Assembly (NCBI GenBank): GCA_023053545.1
Contig: JAKZAN010000066.1
Location: 124,001 to 188,000 of the forward strand
DNA length: 64,000 nt
Direction: 5' to 3'
From: Lepidurus packardi
Lineage: Eukaryota; Arthropoda; Branchiopoda; Notostraca; Triopsidae
In this document: positions 54,387 through 63,822 of the stretch, piece after piece
Position numbering within the stretch: position 1 is the first letter of the stretch
How the letters are laid out: each line of letters starts with the position of its first letter
Made by a program: the position numbers and the translations under genes
Notes under the pieces: generated by a model
The model's database searches: none
What the model was told of the DNA's origin: nothing
What the model saw: only the letters and a program-made list of their open reading frames with translations

Positions 54387-55518
54387 CGCCCCAAGTTGCC
54401 AAATATTGTTCTGAAATCGCCACATAGTCATGCTCTTTTTTGATGAACTCCGCAGCTGCTTTTCCAATTTGATCAATAAGAACTGGGTTTTCAATTAAAC
54501 GGCACAATTGCGATACTAAATATGCCACATCTGGTTTTGCATGAATGACGACCTCATGGTCTAAGTTATAGCGATTTTCGAAAGTCATGCCGCCGCCTGT
54601 AAACACAACTTTTCCTTTTGCCATCGCTTCCAATGCGTTATATCCTTGGTCGAATGCATATACCTGATCAAGAACGATTTCCGCACTATCATAAGCCGAA
54701 ATATATTCAGAATACGGCATATTTTGTGCCTCAATAATCTTGATATTGTTTGGGTATCGGTTCGCGATAATTGTAAGTGCTTGTTTGAAATATGAAACGC
54801 CTTTTTGATGCTGATTCCATTTGTTAATCCCCAAGAAAATGGTCGTTTTTTTGGATGGGTTTTCAAGTCTCTTAAATTGATTTGTGTTTATAGGATTTGG
54901 TATTAATCCAAGAAATTTGGGGTGATTTTGCAATGGGAGATAATAATCTAAGTCACTTGCAATAATGCCTTTAACGTGCTTAAAAACAAAATCGTGCACT
55001 TTTTTATGCGAAGCAGAAACATATTTTAAAGCATATTGATATTCCCCTTTAAGCTTTGGATTTTGAAGTAGCGGATTCAAAATATTCTCATCCATAGCAT
55101 GTTCCTGAAGGTATTTTACGCTCAGATAATCTACACCGCTAGACAATAAAAAAACCTTTTCATTATACTTGAAAATACGTTTCAGAAAATAAATTTCCCA
55201 GCTAGAAATTGTCTGAATTGGTCGCTCATTTATCAATTGAACGACATCATAGTTTCGTAATTTGGCTGCAACCCAATAAAATCGAATGCCATGTTCCAAT
55301 TCAATGATGTCTAATCTCGAAAGCTTATGAATGCTCTTTCGAATCAAGTTGCCTATAACCGATTTACACCATCTTGGCTCAACAGAAATATCAGCGGGAA
55401 ATCCTTTAAAACCATCGCCATTTGATACTAAAGTGACATCATGACCCAATTTCGAAAGGCCTTCTTTCAAGGAATTGTGCAATCTGCTATATTCACCAAT
55501 TAATAAAATCTTCATCAA
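54373..55518 (-). CDS. GT-B glycosyltransferase (family 1/CgeB-like)
   Basis: This 381-residue enzyme begins 'MKILLIGEYSRLHNSLKEGLSKLGHDVTLVSNGDGF', a typical N-terminal GT-B Rossmann start (core 'ILLIGEYSRLHNSL'). The donor-binding half has 'TTIFLGINKWNQHQKG', 'IVLDQVYAFDQGYNALEAMAKGKVVFTGGG' (E of the GT4-type ExxxxxxA stretch in 'YNALEAMAKGKVVF') and 'IKKEHDYVAISEQYLATW'. It is convergent with the flippase gene (14-base overlap) and divergent from the next GT gene. Two consecutive ATGs start it. Sugar specificity is unknown. Confidence 0.85.
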   Translation of the reverse strand: MMKILLIGEYSRLHNSLKEGLSKLGHDVTLVSNGDGFKGFPADISVEPRWCKSVIGNLIRKSIHKLSRLDIIELEHGIRFYWVAAKLRNYDVVQLINERPIQTISSWEIYFLKRIFKYNEKVFLLSSGVDYLSVKYLQEHAMDENILNPLLQNPKLKGEYQYALKYVSASHKKVHDFVFKHVKGIIASDLDYYLPLQNHPKFLGLIPNPINTNQFKRLENPSKKTTIFLGINKWNQHQKGVSYFKQALTIIANRYPNNIKIIEAQNMPYSEYISAYDSAEIVLDQVYAFDQGYNALEAMAKGKVVFTGGGMTFENRYNLDHEVVIHAKPDVAYLVSQLCRLIENPVLIDQIGKAAAEFIKKEHDYVAISEQYLATWGATSV

Positions 55519-55575
55519 TTTGTATTATTGCCTTTTAAATGGGTAATTTGCTATAAATCCCCATCCGAAAATTAC

Positions 55576-55583
55576 TATTTTTG
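55576..55583 (+). promoter_or_regulatory. Promoter -7 element for the downstream glycosyltransferase-FdtA unit
   Basis: TATTTTTG lies 42 bases before the ATG at 55626 and overlaps the alternative TTG start at 55581, which it therefore argues against. Confidence 0.5.
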
Positions 55584-55625
55584 GTAAATATATATTATTT
55601 GAGAGAATTAATACAGCATTCGTGC

Positions 55626-56726
55626 ATGTCGCAAGAGAAGGTTTATAAAATTTGTTTGGTTGGGGATTGTCTGTCAATTGGTGGCGCGGAAAAGTCCATG
55701 GCCTTATTGTCCATCTTTCTTGAATCTAAAGGTATCGAAGTGCACAACATCATTTTGGTTGATAGCGTGGTTTATGATTATAGAGGCCAACTGCTAAACT
55801 TGGGCAGAAAGGGCAGCAAAGCAACTGTTGCGGATCGGTTTAGCAGGTTTACGCTCTTTTATAAGTATTTCAGAATACACCAATTTGATTATGTAATTGA
55901 TTTTAGATCGCGCTACTCTTTTCTGCGTGAATTATTGATTTCCAGATGGGTATACAAAGCAAAAAAAATCTTTACAATTCACAGTTCGATGATCTATTTG
56001 TATGTTCCAAAAAATATTTTCAAACAAAAAATAGTACAAGGAAGTGTCTTCGGATTTGTAGGCGTTTCAAATGGAATTGCCGCTAATGCCGCGTCTGAAT
56101 ATGGTTTACGAAATATTAAAACACTATATAATCCAATTGATTTTAAGGCTATAAATAGTGCATTAACCCAAGTTTTTTATAGGGATTATAGATACATTAT
56201 TGCTGTGGGCCGAATGAATGATGAGGTTAAGCAATTTGCTGGTCTTATCGCTGCATATGCAAAGTCTGATTTGCCCAAAAAGGGCATTAAGCTTGTCCTG
56301 CTTGGTGATGGCCTATTTAGATCCGCCTACGAAAAACTTGCCGTTTCTTTAAATCTAGGGGAGCATGTTGTTTTTGAAGGCTTTCAGAATAATCCTTTTG
56401 TGTATATGGCCAAAGCAGATTTTCTAGTCTTGTCTAGTAGGGTGGAAGGGCTGCCAAATGTCATCTTAGAATCGCTCGCTTGCGGCACGCCAGTAGTTGC
56501 TTTTGATTGTGTTTCAGGCCCTAATGAGCTGATAAATCACCGTAACAACGGACTTTTAGTCGAAAATCAGAATTTTACAGCCTTAACAGAAGCACTCAAT
56601 GAATTTTCTAACGACAATGTTCTACTTCAAAATTGTCGTACGAATGCAAAGTCAAGTGTGTCACAATTTTCGTTGGATATAATTGGGCAGCAATGGCTGG
56701 ATTATTTAAAAATAAATGTAAGTTAG
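55626..56726 (+). CDS. GT4-family glycosyltransferase
   Basis: The protein has 366 residues from MSQEKVYKICLVGD. A longer frame from TTG at 55581 would overlap a promoter element, so the ATG is chosen. GT-B fold: N-terminal 'KICLVGDCLSIGGAEKSMALLS' (the GGAEK acceptor loop; core 'VGDCLSIGGAEKSMALL'), 'IITVGRMNDEVKQFAGLI'-type donor domain (here IIAVGRMNDEVKQF), 'LLGDGLF', and 'LVLSSRVEGLPNVILESLACGTPVVAFD' (the EGLPNVILESLACGTPVVA signature of GT4). It is followed after one base by the FdtA-like gene. Donor and acceptor are unknown. Confidence 0.92.
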   Translation: MSQEKVYKICLVGDCLSIGGAEKSMALLSIFLESKGIEVHNIILVDSVVYDYRGQLLNLGRKGSKATVADRFSRFTLFYKYFRIHQFDYVIDFRSRYSFLRELLISRWVYKAKKIFTIHSSMIYLYVPKNIFKQKIVQGSVFGFVGVSNGIAANAASEYGLRNIKTLYNPIDFKAINSALTQVFYRDYRYIIAVGRMNDEVKQFAGLIAAYAKSDLPKKGIKLVLLGDGLFRSAYEKLAVSLNLGEHVVFEGFQNNPFVYMAKADFLVLSSRVEGLPNVILESLACGTPVVAFDCVSGPNELINHRNNGLLVENQNFTALTEALNEFSNDNVLLQNCRTNAKSSVSQFSLDIIGQQWLDYLKINVS

Positions 56727-56727
56727 C

Positions 56728-57129
56728 ATGATGAACTTTGAAATAATCACCTTACCGGTAATTAACGATTCCCGCGGAAATATAGCTGTAATCGAAAATA
56801 AAGCTGCACCGTTTGAAATCAAACGGGTGTATTATCTCTTTGACGTGCCCAGTAGTTCAAAACGCGGCGGGCATGCTCATAAAGAACAATCTGAATTGCT
56901 GATCGCGGTGTCAGGAAGCTTTGATGTGATTTTAAATGACGGAGCAACATCCGAAACAATTACGCTGAATAAACCACAAAAAGGATTATTGATCAAAACA
57001 AACACTTGGCGAGAATTGCAGAATTTTTCTGCTGGTGCAATATGTTTAGTTGTTTCTTCTGGTGAATTTGACGAGGCGGACTACATCAGGGATTATGCAG
57101 ATTTCGTGAGATATCTGCAGACTATTTAA
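56728..57129 (+). CDS. FdtA/QdtA-like dTDP-4-oxo-6-deoxyglucose ketoisomerase (cupin)
   Basis: The 133-residue single-domain cupin has 'IPFEIKRVYYIF'-type text (here APFEIKRVYYLFDV) and 'KRGGHAHKEQSELL' with catalytic-site histidines H49 and H51. It also has 'KGLLIKTNTWRELQNFSAG' and 'EFDEADYIRDYADFV' at the end. This pattern is that of FdtA/QdtA/WxcM-type isomerases that convert dTDP-4-keto-6-deoxyglucose to the 3-keto isomer. Together with the FdtB-like aminotransferase and acyltransferase it predicts an N-acylated 3-amino-3,6-dideoxyhexose. Its last bases overlap the convergent GT2 gene by 8. Confidence 0.88.
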   Translation: MMNFEIITLPVINDSRGNIAVIENKAAPFEIKRVYYLFDVPSSSKRGGHAHKEQSELLIAVSGSFDVILNDGATSETITLNKPQKGLLIKTNTWRELQNFSAGAICLVVSSGEFDEADYIRDYADFVRYLQTI

Positions 57130-58048
57130 AAGTAGTAAATCGAATGCCTTTCCGAAGAAAAATGCTTTTAAACAACTGAATAAGAGTTATAAAAGAAGGA
57201 GGTAAATTGAGTAAAATGTGCTGTTTCCAATTCAAGTTAGCCCAATCGATTTCCTTTTTTAATTTTTTAAACAAATATTGGTCGCCGCTTATTTTATACT
57301 TTTTAGCAAAAATGTACCGGTGAAAATCCAAGTATTTTTTGATTGATCCGTTGCCGGTATAAAAGTCTTCGTAACCTTTAAGATCTGGAATGGTTTTGTG
57401 TCTAAAATCGGAGGTGGTTATTTGATGCTCTGATATTGTTCGATATTGCACAAACGATTTGTTATCATATGCTAATATAAACGAGGCATTTGCTCTAATA
57501 TTAAAGTCGATATCTTCCGCAAATGTGATTTTTTCGTCGAAAACACCAACCGCTTCAAATACGCTTTTGGATACGCATAAACTACAAGGATGGTATATTG
57601 GTTGTCTCAATCCTACACTAAAAAAGTCTGCAACTTGGCCTGATTCTGTTTTGTTTTCAGGTAATAAGATTAAATTATTCGGATACAATTCTTCATAATT
57701 TGTGGCAAATAAACGCGCGTCGGGGAATGATTGTATTAAATCGTAAATCGTCTGCAAAAATGCCGGTTTCCACAAATCATCTGCATCTAAAAAGGCAATA
57801 TATTCGGAAGTTGCGGCTAAAATTCCCGTATTTCGTGAAGCTGATAATCCTTTGTTTTCGGAATGCTTGATAATCTTAATCTTATCAGATTCAATCTTTG
57901 AAACAATGTTCAAACTATTGTCTGTAGAACAATCGTCGACCACTATTATTTCAAAATCGTCAAAAGTTTGCGTCAGGACACTTTGCACTGCATCAGCCAC
58001 GAAGTTGGCTTTATTGTAAAGCGGAATTACAACGCTAAAGTATGACAT
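57122..58048 (-). CDS. GT2 family glycosyltransferase
   Basis: This 308-residue GT-A enzyme shows 'FSVVIPLYNKANFVADAV', 'IIVVDDCSTDNSLNI', 'GLSASRNTGILAA' and 'YIAFLDADDLWKPAF' (the DADD donor/metal motif). The C-terminus is basic and contains a short hydrophobic stretch ('LLNLPPSFITLIQLFKSIFL') that may attach to the membrane. It is convergent with the FdtA-like gene (8-base overlap) and upstream of ftsE on the same chromosome arm in the same orientation. Sugar specificity is unknown. Confidence 0.92.
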   Translation of the reverse strand: MSYFSVVIPLYNKANFVADAVQSVLTQTFDDFEIIVVDDCSTDNSLNIVSKIESDKIKIIKHSENKGLSASRNTGILAATSEYIAFLDADDLWKPAFLQTIYDLIQSFPDARLFATNYEELYPNNLILLPENKTESGQVADFFSVGLRQPIYHPCSLCVSKSVFEAVGVFDEKITFAEDIDFNIRANASFILAYDNKSFVQYRTISEHQITTSDFRHKTIPDLKGYEDFYTGNGSIKKYLDFHRYIFAKKYKISGDQYLFKKLKKEIDWANLNWKQHILLNLPPSFITLIQLFKSIFLRKGIRFTTFK

Positions 58049-58092
58049 TCTTACAATTTAATGATCAAAACAATGGGCTTTCCCAGAAAATA

Positions 58093-58776
58093 TTAAACGG
58101 TGCGTTGCACAACTTCAAATACCGTTGCGTTTTCGCATTTAAGCGTTTTAGAAGGGAATTTCATGATTAAGGCATAATCGTGCGTTGCCATAATGATTGT
58201 TTTTCCGTTAGCATTGATTTTGCGCAGCGTTTCCATTACTTCAACACTGGTTTGAGGATCTAGGTTTCCGGTTGGTTCGTCTGCAAGTATCAGCTCAGGA
58301 TCATTGAGCAGCGCTCTTGCAATTGCTACGCGCTGTTGCTCTCCTCCCGAAAGCTGGTGCGGCATTTTATTGGTGAAGTTTTTCAAATCAACTTTAGTTA
58401 AAACTTCATCAATTTTCTCTTGCATCTTCAATTGGTCAGTCCAGCCTGTTGCACGCAACACAAAAAGCATGTTTTCATTAACATTCCGATCGGGAAGCAA
58501 TTTAAAATCCTGAAAAACGATGCCAATTTTCCGCCTCAAAAACGGAATCTGGCTTTCTTTCAACGAAGCCAGATCGAAATCAACAATAGTAGCATGACCT
58601 TCAGTTAAGGGCAAGTCTGCATACAAAGTTTTCATCAAACTGCTCTTTCCTGAACCAGTTTTGCCAATGATATAAATGAATTCACCTTCGTTAACTTGCA
58701 AGTTTACATCAGATAAAATTATCTTATGTTCTTGATAAACAGTTACATCTTTAATCGAAAGTATTGGGTTTGACAT
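58093..58776 (-). CDS. ftsE: Cell-division ABC ATPase FtsE
   Basis: The 227-residue ABC ATPase has Walker A GKTGSGKS (residues 38-45), Q-loop '[20 protein letters not shown]', signature '[15 protein letters not shown]', Walker B '[13 protein letters not shown]' and switch '[11 protein letters not shown]'. The FQDFKLL Q-loop form is characteristic of FtsE, which with the permease FtsX controls peptidoglycan hydrolases at the septum. FtsX is not in the window; in Bacteroidota the two are often unlinked, as far as I recall. LolD-like transport is the alternative. It is divergent from the TPR gene. Confidence 0.9.
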   Translation of the reverse strand: MSNPILSIKDVTVYQEHKIILSDVNLQVNEGEFIYIIGKTGSGKSSLMKTLYADLPLTEGHATIVDFDLASLKESQIPFLRRKIGIVFQDFKLLPDRNVNENMLFVLRATGWTDQLKMQEKIDEVLTKVDLKNFTNKMPHQLSGGEQQRVAIARALLNDPELILADEPTGNLDPQTSVEVMETLRKINANGKTIIMATHDYALIMKFPSKTLKCENATVFEVVQRTV

Positions 58777-58927
58777 GTCAATTTGTTTTCCGTAAAAGTA
58801 ATAAGATATTGATGGTTTTCAAATTTTTTTTGGACACATAATTAAAAGGTTCTGCACTTGAACAAATGTTAAGAACGATGTTGATAATAAAACCTTAAAA
58901 TGAACCGTTATTAACAACATATTGCGA

Positions 58928-58935
58928 TAACTTTG
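58928..58935 (+). promoter_or_regulatory. Promoter -7 element for the TPR/beta-barrel pair
   Basis: TAACTTTG, 25 bases before the ATG at 58961; no clear -33 box. Confidence 0.45.
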
Positions 58936-58960
58936 AGATTCTTAAAAAAAAACGATTCAG

Positions 58961-61900
58961 ATGCGTAAATTTTCTTATTTGCTTTTTTTGCTTTTTGTGA
59001 CACAAATCAGTTCAATCTCGGCGCAAACCAGCGCTGCTTACAGCCAGGAGCAAGGCGAATTCAACAAAGGTTTAGAATTATACAAAAATAAACAATATCA
59101 ATCGGCCCAGATTCTGTTTGACCGAGCGTTTGTTGAAGCCAAAACGGAAGATGCCAAAGCTGATTCTGCTTATTATAGTGCAATATGTGCCATTCGATTG
59201 AACCAGGCCGATGCCGATGTTCGCGTAGAGCGGTTTGTGGCAGACTATCCTTCAAGCAGCAAGCAAAATATGGCTTTCAAAGAAGTGGCACAATATTATT
59301 TTGAGCAAGGTCGCTATCCGCAAGCATTGGGTTATTTTGATAGGGTAGAAGAAGGTTCGCTTACCAAAAACGAATTGGACAAGTTTAATTTTCAGAAGGG
59401 ATATTCGTATTTTACTGCTAAAAATGAAAATGATGCTAAAACATATTTTAATAAGGTCGTAAACTCAAAAGTTTACGGAGCGGAAGCCAAATATTATTTG
59501 GGATTTATGGCTTACGAAGGCAATGACTATACGCAAGCAAGCAAGTATTTTGACGCGGTTGCAGGTGAAGATAAATACAAGGAAAAGCTATCCTATTTTC
59601 AGGCAGACATGAACTTTAAGCAAGGCAATTTCCAGAAGGCAATTGAACTGGGGAAAGCTGCAATGGCGAAGTCGAACGCTTCAGAAAAATCAGAGTTGAA
59701 TAAAATTATCGGCGAAAGCCATTTTAACCTTAAACAATATGAGCAGTCAATCGCCTATCTAACTGAATATAAAGGAAAAAAGGGCAAATGGAATAATACA
59801 GATTTTTACCAGTTGGGCTATGCCTATTACAAGAAAAATGATTACGAAAATGCCATTTCGCAGTTCAATAAAATCATAAGTGGCAATGATTATGTTGCCC
59901 AGAATGCTTATTACCATTTGGGGGAAAGCTATCTAAAAACCGACAGGAAGCAACAAGCTTTGAATGCTTTCAAAAACGCTTCGGAAATGACGTTTGACCT
60001 CAAAATTCAGGAAGATGCAATGCTGAATTATGCCAAGCTGAGTTATGAAATTGGCAACTCTTATCAAGCTGTGCCAGACATATTGGCTGGGTTTCTGGAA
60101 AAATATCCAAACTCTGGGAGCAAACAAGAAGTTGAAAGTTTGTTGATTGATTCTTATATCACTTCAAAAAACTATCAAGGCGCATTACTCTTACTTGAGA
60201 AAAACAAAAGCACGAATCGTGCAGCTTACCAAAAGGTAACATTCTACCGTGGTTTGGAATTGTATACCGACGGGAATTTTACATCGGCACTTGCCATGTT
60301 CAAAAAATCGATAGCAGAGCCCAAAGATGCAAAATTTAGTGCGCGAGCAACTTTTTGGCGTGCAGAAACGGAATACATCTTGGATAATTTTAACGAAGCA
60401 TTGTTGTCGTTCAAACAATTTCAGGCATTTCCAGAAGCAAAATCAACTCCGGAAGTACGCAATATAAACTACAATATTGCATACGCTTATTTTAAACAAA
60501 AGGAATATGAGCAGGCAGCCAATTATTTTCAAAATCATGTGGATGCAGTTAAAGACGATAAAGTGCGGTTGAATGATGCTTATTTGCGTCTTGGCGACAG
60601 CCGGTTTGTATCTGGGAAATATTGGCCAGCAATGGAGGCCTACAACAAAGTTATCGAAATGAAGGGCGTTGATGCTGATTATGCCGCTTTTCAAAAAGCA
60701 ATTAGCTATGGTTTCGTTCAAAAGAACGGCAATAAAATAGATGAGTTGAGCAAGTTTATCCAACAATATCCGCGTTCCAGCTACCGCGATGATGCGATGT
60801 TTGAATTGGCAAATACATATGTTGCAGAAAAAAAATCTGATCAGGCTTTGAAGACATATGACCAATTGATAGCAGATTATAAAGGTGGTTCATTTGCAGC
60901 AAAATCTATTCTTAGACAAGGTTTGATATACTACAACAGCGATCGCGACCAACTGGCATTAACGAAATTGAAGAAGGTAGCTGCCGAATATCCGCGAACG
61001 CCTGAAGCTTTAGAAGCGGTCTCGACGGCCCGTTTGATTTATGTTGATTCAGGAAAAGTAGACGAATATGCAACATGGGTTAGAACACTGGATTTTGTTG
61101 AAGTTTCTAATGCTGAATTGGAAAACGACACTTATGAAGCAGCCGATAAGCAATACCAGCAAAACAATACCAAGCAGGCAATTTCAGGATTTACGTCTTA
61201 TTTGGCTAAATTTCCAAATGGGATCCATGCTTTGAAAGCGAATTTCTATTTGGCGCAGTTGTATTTTAACGACGGTTTGGAAGCAAATGCAATTCCGAAT
61301 TATGAATATGTAATAGCGAAACCACGCAACGAATTCACGGAACAATCTTTAGCGCGATTGGCTGCTATTCATTTAAAGAAAACCGATTACACGAAAACAA
61401 TCGCTGTATTGAAGCGCCTGGAAACGGAAGCTGATTTTCCGCAAAACGTAACATTTGCGCAGGCAAATTTGATGAAGACGTATTACGAGCAAAAGGATTA
61501 CGCAAACGCAGTGACTTATGCCGACAAAGTATTGTCAAATCCAAAGACAGACGATAAAGTAAAGGCCGATGCACAGATTATTGTGGCTCGTTCTGCAGTC
61601 AAAACAGGTGATGAAACAAAAGCAAGGGCTGCTTACGCCAAATTGCTCACAATCGCCACAGGAGAGCTTGCTGCAGAGGCGTTGTTTTACGATGCTTATT
61701 TCAAAAATAAAGATGGCAAATATGAAATTTCAAATGCCGCTGTTCAAAAATTATCTAAAAATTATTCTGGATATAAATACTTCGGCGCAAAAGGATTAAT
61801 TGTTATGGCAAAAAATTTCTACGGACTTAAAGACAGTTTTCAGGCGACCTATATTTTAGAAAGTGTCATCAAAAACTTTGGCGTTTATCCAGATGTAATC

Positions 61901-61972
61901 GAAGAAGCACAAGCCGAATTGAATACAATTAAGGCCCAAGAGTCTAAAACGAATTCGTCAATTACTAACTAA
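58961..61972 (+). CDS. Large exported TPR protein
   Basis: The 1003-residue protein has a signal peptide ('FSYLLFLLFVTQISSISAQ', cleavage near residue 22) without a lipobox cysteine. The whole mature part is tetratricopeptide-like helices, perhaps 20 or more, including Sel1/TolA-binding-like units such as 'AQYYFEQGRYPQALGYFDRV', 'LGYAYYKKNDYENAISQFNKI' and 'AYAYFKQKEYEQAANYFQNHV'. It should be a periplasmic helical solenoid. A beta-barrel gene follows after 39 bases, so the pair may form one envelope complex. The style recalls BamD/YbgF-type TPR scaffolds but is far longer; function is unknown. Confidence 0.85.
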   Translation: MRKFSYLLFLLFVTQISSISAQTSAAYSQEQGEFNKGLELYKNKQYQSAQILFDRAFVEAKTEDAKADSAYYSAICAIRLNQADADVRVERFVADYPSSSKQNMAFKEVAQYYFEQGRYPQALGYFDRVEEGSLTKNELDKFNFQKGYSYFTAKNENDAKTYFNKVVNSKVYGAEAKYYLGFMAYEGNDYTQASKYFDAVAGEDKYKEKLSYFQADMNFKQGNFQKAIELGKAAMAKSNASEKSELNKIIGESHFNLKQYEQSIAYLTEYKGKKGKWNNTDFYQLGYAYYKKNDYENAISQFNKIISGNDYVAQNAYYHLGESYLKTDRKQQALNAFKNASEMTFDLKIQEDAMLNYAKLSYEIGNSYQAVPDILAGFLEKYPNSGSKQEVESLLIDSYITSKNYQGALLLLEKNKSTNRAAYQKVTFYRGLELYTDGNFTSALAMFKKSIAEPKDAKFSARATFWRAETEYILDNFNEALLSFKQFQAFPEAKSTPEVRNINYNIAYAYFKQKEYEQAANYFQNHVDAVKDDKVRLNDAYLRLGDSRFVSGKYWPAMEAYNKVIEMKGVDADYAAFQKAISYGFVQKNGNKIDELSKFIQQYPRSSYRDDAMFELANTYVAEKKSDQALKTYDQLIADYKGGSFAAKSILRQGLIYYNSDRDQLALTKLKKVAAEYPRTPEALEAVSTARLIYVDSGKVDEYATWVRTLDFVEVSNAELENDTYEAADKQYQQNNTKQAISGFTSYLAKFPNGIHALKANFYLAQLYFNDGLEANAIPNYEYVIAKPRNEFTEQSLARLAAIHLKKTDYTKTIAVLKRLETEADFPQNVTFAQANLMKTYYEQKDYANAVTYADKVLSNPKTDDKVKADAQIIVARSAVKTGDETKARAAYAKLLTIATGELAAEALFYDAYFKNKDGKYEISNAAVQKLSKNYSGYKYFGAKGLIVMAKNFYGLKDSFQATYILESVIKNFGVYPDVIEEAQAELNTIKAQESKTNSSITN

Positions 61973-62011
61973 TTTGAAAAGCTTCTTGCTTCATTATTAT
62001 ACTATTTTCTT

Positions 62012-63754
62012 ATGAGATTAAATATTCAGTATACAATTGCTTTTTTACTTCTGGTGGCATTTCATTCCAATGCACAAAAACGCGATGAAAATATAGGTAC
62101 AGAAGTTGTGAATGTAGTAAAACCATACACAGCAACCATTTCAGATGCTTTTAAAGTAAGAGAAACGCCGACTTTGGACGATGAAGACAATACAAAAAAG
62201 GCCCTTGTAAAATATAATATCTTTTCATTTCCAGTGGCTTCCACATTTGCGCCTGCAAAGGGAAAAGCGGCAGGGGTCGAAAAAAGCAAACAAGAACGTT
62301 TGTTTAAAAATTATGCTACACTTGGTGTTGGCAATTACGGCACAATCAATGGCGAGTTGTTTGTGACGCACGACTTAAATGACAACAGTTATTTGGGTGG
62401 GATGTTTCGTCATTTATCTTCAAATGGAGGCATTAAAAATATTGATTTAGACGATAGTTTCAGTAAGTCATCACTGGATTTAACTTATGGGCGGAAGTCG
62501 GCCGCATTTCATTACAACATTGATTTGGGTTATGAAAATCAGGCATACAATTGGTACGGATTGCCTTCGGATTTTGGCGCCTTACTTTCACCTGAAGAAC
62601 GCCGAAATTTCATTGATAAAATTGAGCCAGGCCACAACTACAATAACTTCTATGCAGGTGGAAAAATTGGTGTTAACGAAGGTTTTTTTGATGATCTTTC
62701 CTTACGCTATAATATGTTTTCAGATTCTTATGGCTCATCGGAAAACCGATTTTTCGCAAAACCAAATTTTAGTTTTTCTGTAAACGAAACCAAGATAAAA
62801 GCCAACATGATTGTGGATTATGTTGCCGGTTCGTTTGAAAGAAGTTATTCGTTTGTAGACCAATTAAAATATGGATATGCCAACTTTGGGATTGCGCCAA
62901 GTTTTAATATGATTAAGGATGATTGGTCGGTTAATTTTGGTGCAGCTTTCTACTACAGCACCGATTTGGAAAACAGTGATGGCAAATTTTATGTTTATCC
63001 GCAAGTCACAGCTTCGTTGAAAGTGGTGGGCGATTTGATGGTTTTTTATGCAGGTGCGGAAGGTTCGCTTGAGCAAAATTCGTATCGTGATTTCGTAAAC
63101 ATTAACCCGTTTTTGTCGCCAACCCTAACGGTTGCCCCAACAGATCGCCAATTTGATATTTATGGCGGTTTGAAAGGTAAATTGGCCAATAGTATCAGCT
63201 ATAATGTGCGGGGTTCATTTGTGAACGAGCGCGATAGGAATTTGTTTAAGAGTAACCGATATGATGAAACTGCAACCAATCAAAATTATGCCTTTGGCAA
63301 TTCTTTTGGGGTAGTTTATGATGATCTTAAAACACTGTCATTCTTTGGTGAGCTTAAAGCCGATTTCACAGAAAATATTGCGTTCGGAATCAACGGAACA
63401 TTTTCGTCGTATACAACTTCAAACGAAATTGAAGCTTGGAATTTGCCAGCAATTAAAGGTGGTGTAACGTTAGATGTAAATATTACGCAGAAATGGTATG
63501 CAGGTGCAAATTTGTATTTCATGGGAGAAAGAAAGGACTTGCGTCAAACAAACGACTTGAATGACACAGGCAGAATTGTTAGTTTGGCTAGTTATGTTGA
63601 TGCGAATGCGCATGTTGGTTACAAGCACAGCGAGCGCCTAACAGGTTTCTTGCGTCTCAACAACCTTGCGAACCAATCTTATAACAAATGGCTAGACTAT
63701 CCCGTGCAAGGCTTTCAGGTTGTGCTCGGTGCGAGTTACAAATTTGACTTTTAG
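62012..63754 (+). CDS. Outer-membrane beta-barrel protein (TonB-receptor-like annotation group)
   Basis: This 580-residue protein has a signal peptide ('QYTIAFLLLVAFHSNAQ'). A short conserved N-terminal segment ('IGTEVVNVVKPYTATISDAFKV') is followed by alternating aromatic/polar beta strands and a C-terminal strand ending in 'LGASYKFDF' with terminal Phe, the usual BAM signal. Database members are called TonB-dependent receptors, but I see no plug domain (no CarboxypepD-like region or TonB box), so active import is doubtful. It is downstream of and co-directional with the large TPR gene, and a terminator follows. Confidence 0.8.
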   Translation: MRLNIQYTIAFLLLVAFHSNAQKRDENIGTEVVNVVKPYTATISDAFKVRETPTLDDEDNTKKALVKYNIFSFPVASTFAPAKGKAAGVEKSKQERLFKNYATLGVGNYGTINGELFVTHDLNDNSYLGGMFRHLSSNGGIKNIDLDDSFSKSSLDLTYGRKSAAFHYNIDLGYENQAYNWYGLPSDFGALLSPEERRNFIDKIEPGHNYNNFYAGGKIGVNEGFFDDLSLRYNMFSDSYGSSENRFFAKPNFSFSVNETKIKANMIVDYVAGSFERSYSFVDQLKYGYANFGIAPSFNMIKDDWSVNFGAAFYYSTDLENSDGKFYVYPQVTASLKVVGDLMVFYAGAEGSLEQNSYRDFVNINPFLSPTLTVAPTDRQFDIYGGLKGKLANSISYNVRGSFVNERDRNLFKSNRYDETATNQNYAFGNSFGVVYDDLKTLSFFGELKADFTENIAFGINGTFSSYTTSNEIEAWNLPAIKGGVTLDVNITQKWYAGANLYFMGERKDLRQTNDLNDTGRIVSLASYVDANAHVGYKHSERLTGFLRLNNLANQSYNKWLDYPVQGFQVVLGASYKFDF

Positions 63755-63776
63755 AACCAACAGTTTAAAAAATTAT

Positions 63777-63804
63777 AAAGCACGATTTAGTTCGTGCTTT
63801 TTTT
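63777..63804 (+). terminator. Terminator after the TPR/beta-barrel pair
   Basis: A 9-bp perfect stem (63777-63785 with 63792-63800), loop TTTAGT, followed by a T-run. Confidence 0.9.
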
Positions 63805-63822
63805 ATTTGTTTACTTTGCACC

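Noticed and set aside
58037..58093. Defence or toxin-antitoxin island among the accessory glycan genes
   Set aside because: No nuclease, methyltransferase, toxin or reverse-transcriptase family was seen; all accessory genes fit glycan synthesis.
58093..58776. Lipoprotein-export ATPase LolD instead of FtsE
   Set aside because: The FQDFKLL Q-loop form and the family-typical length favour FtsE; no LolC/E-type permease is adjacent. LolD is not fully excluded.
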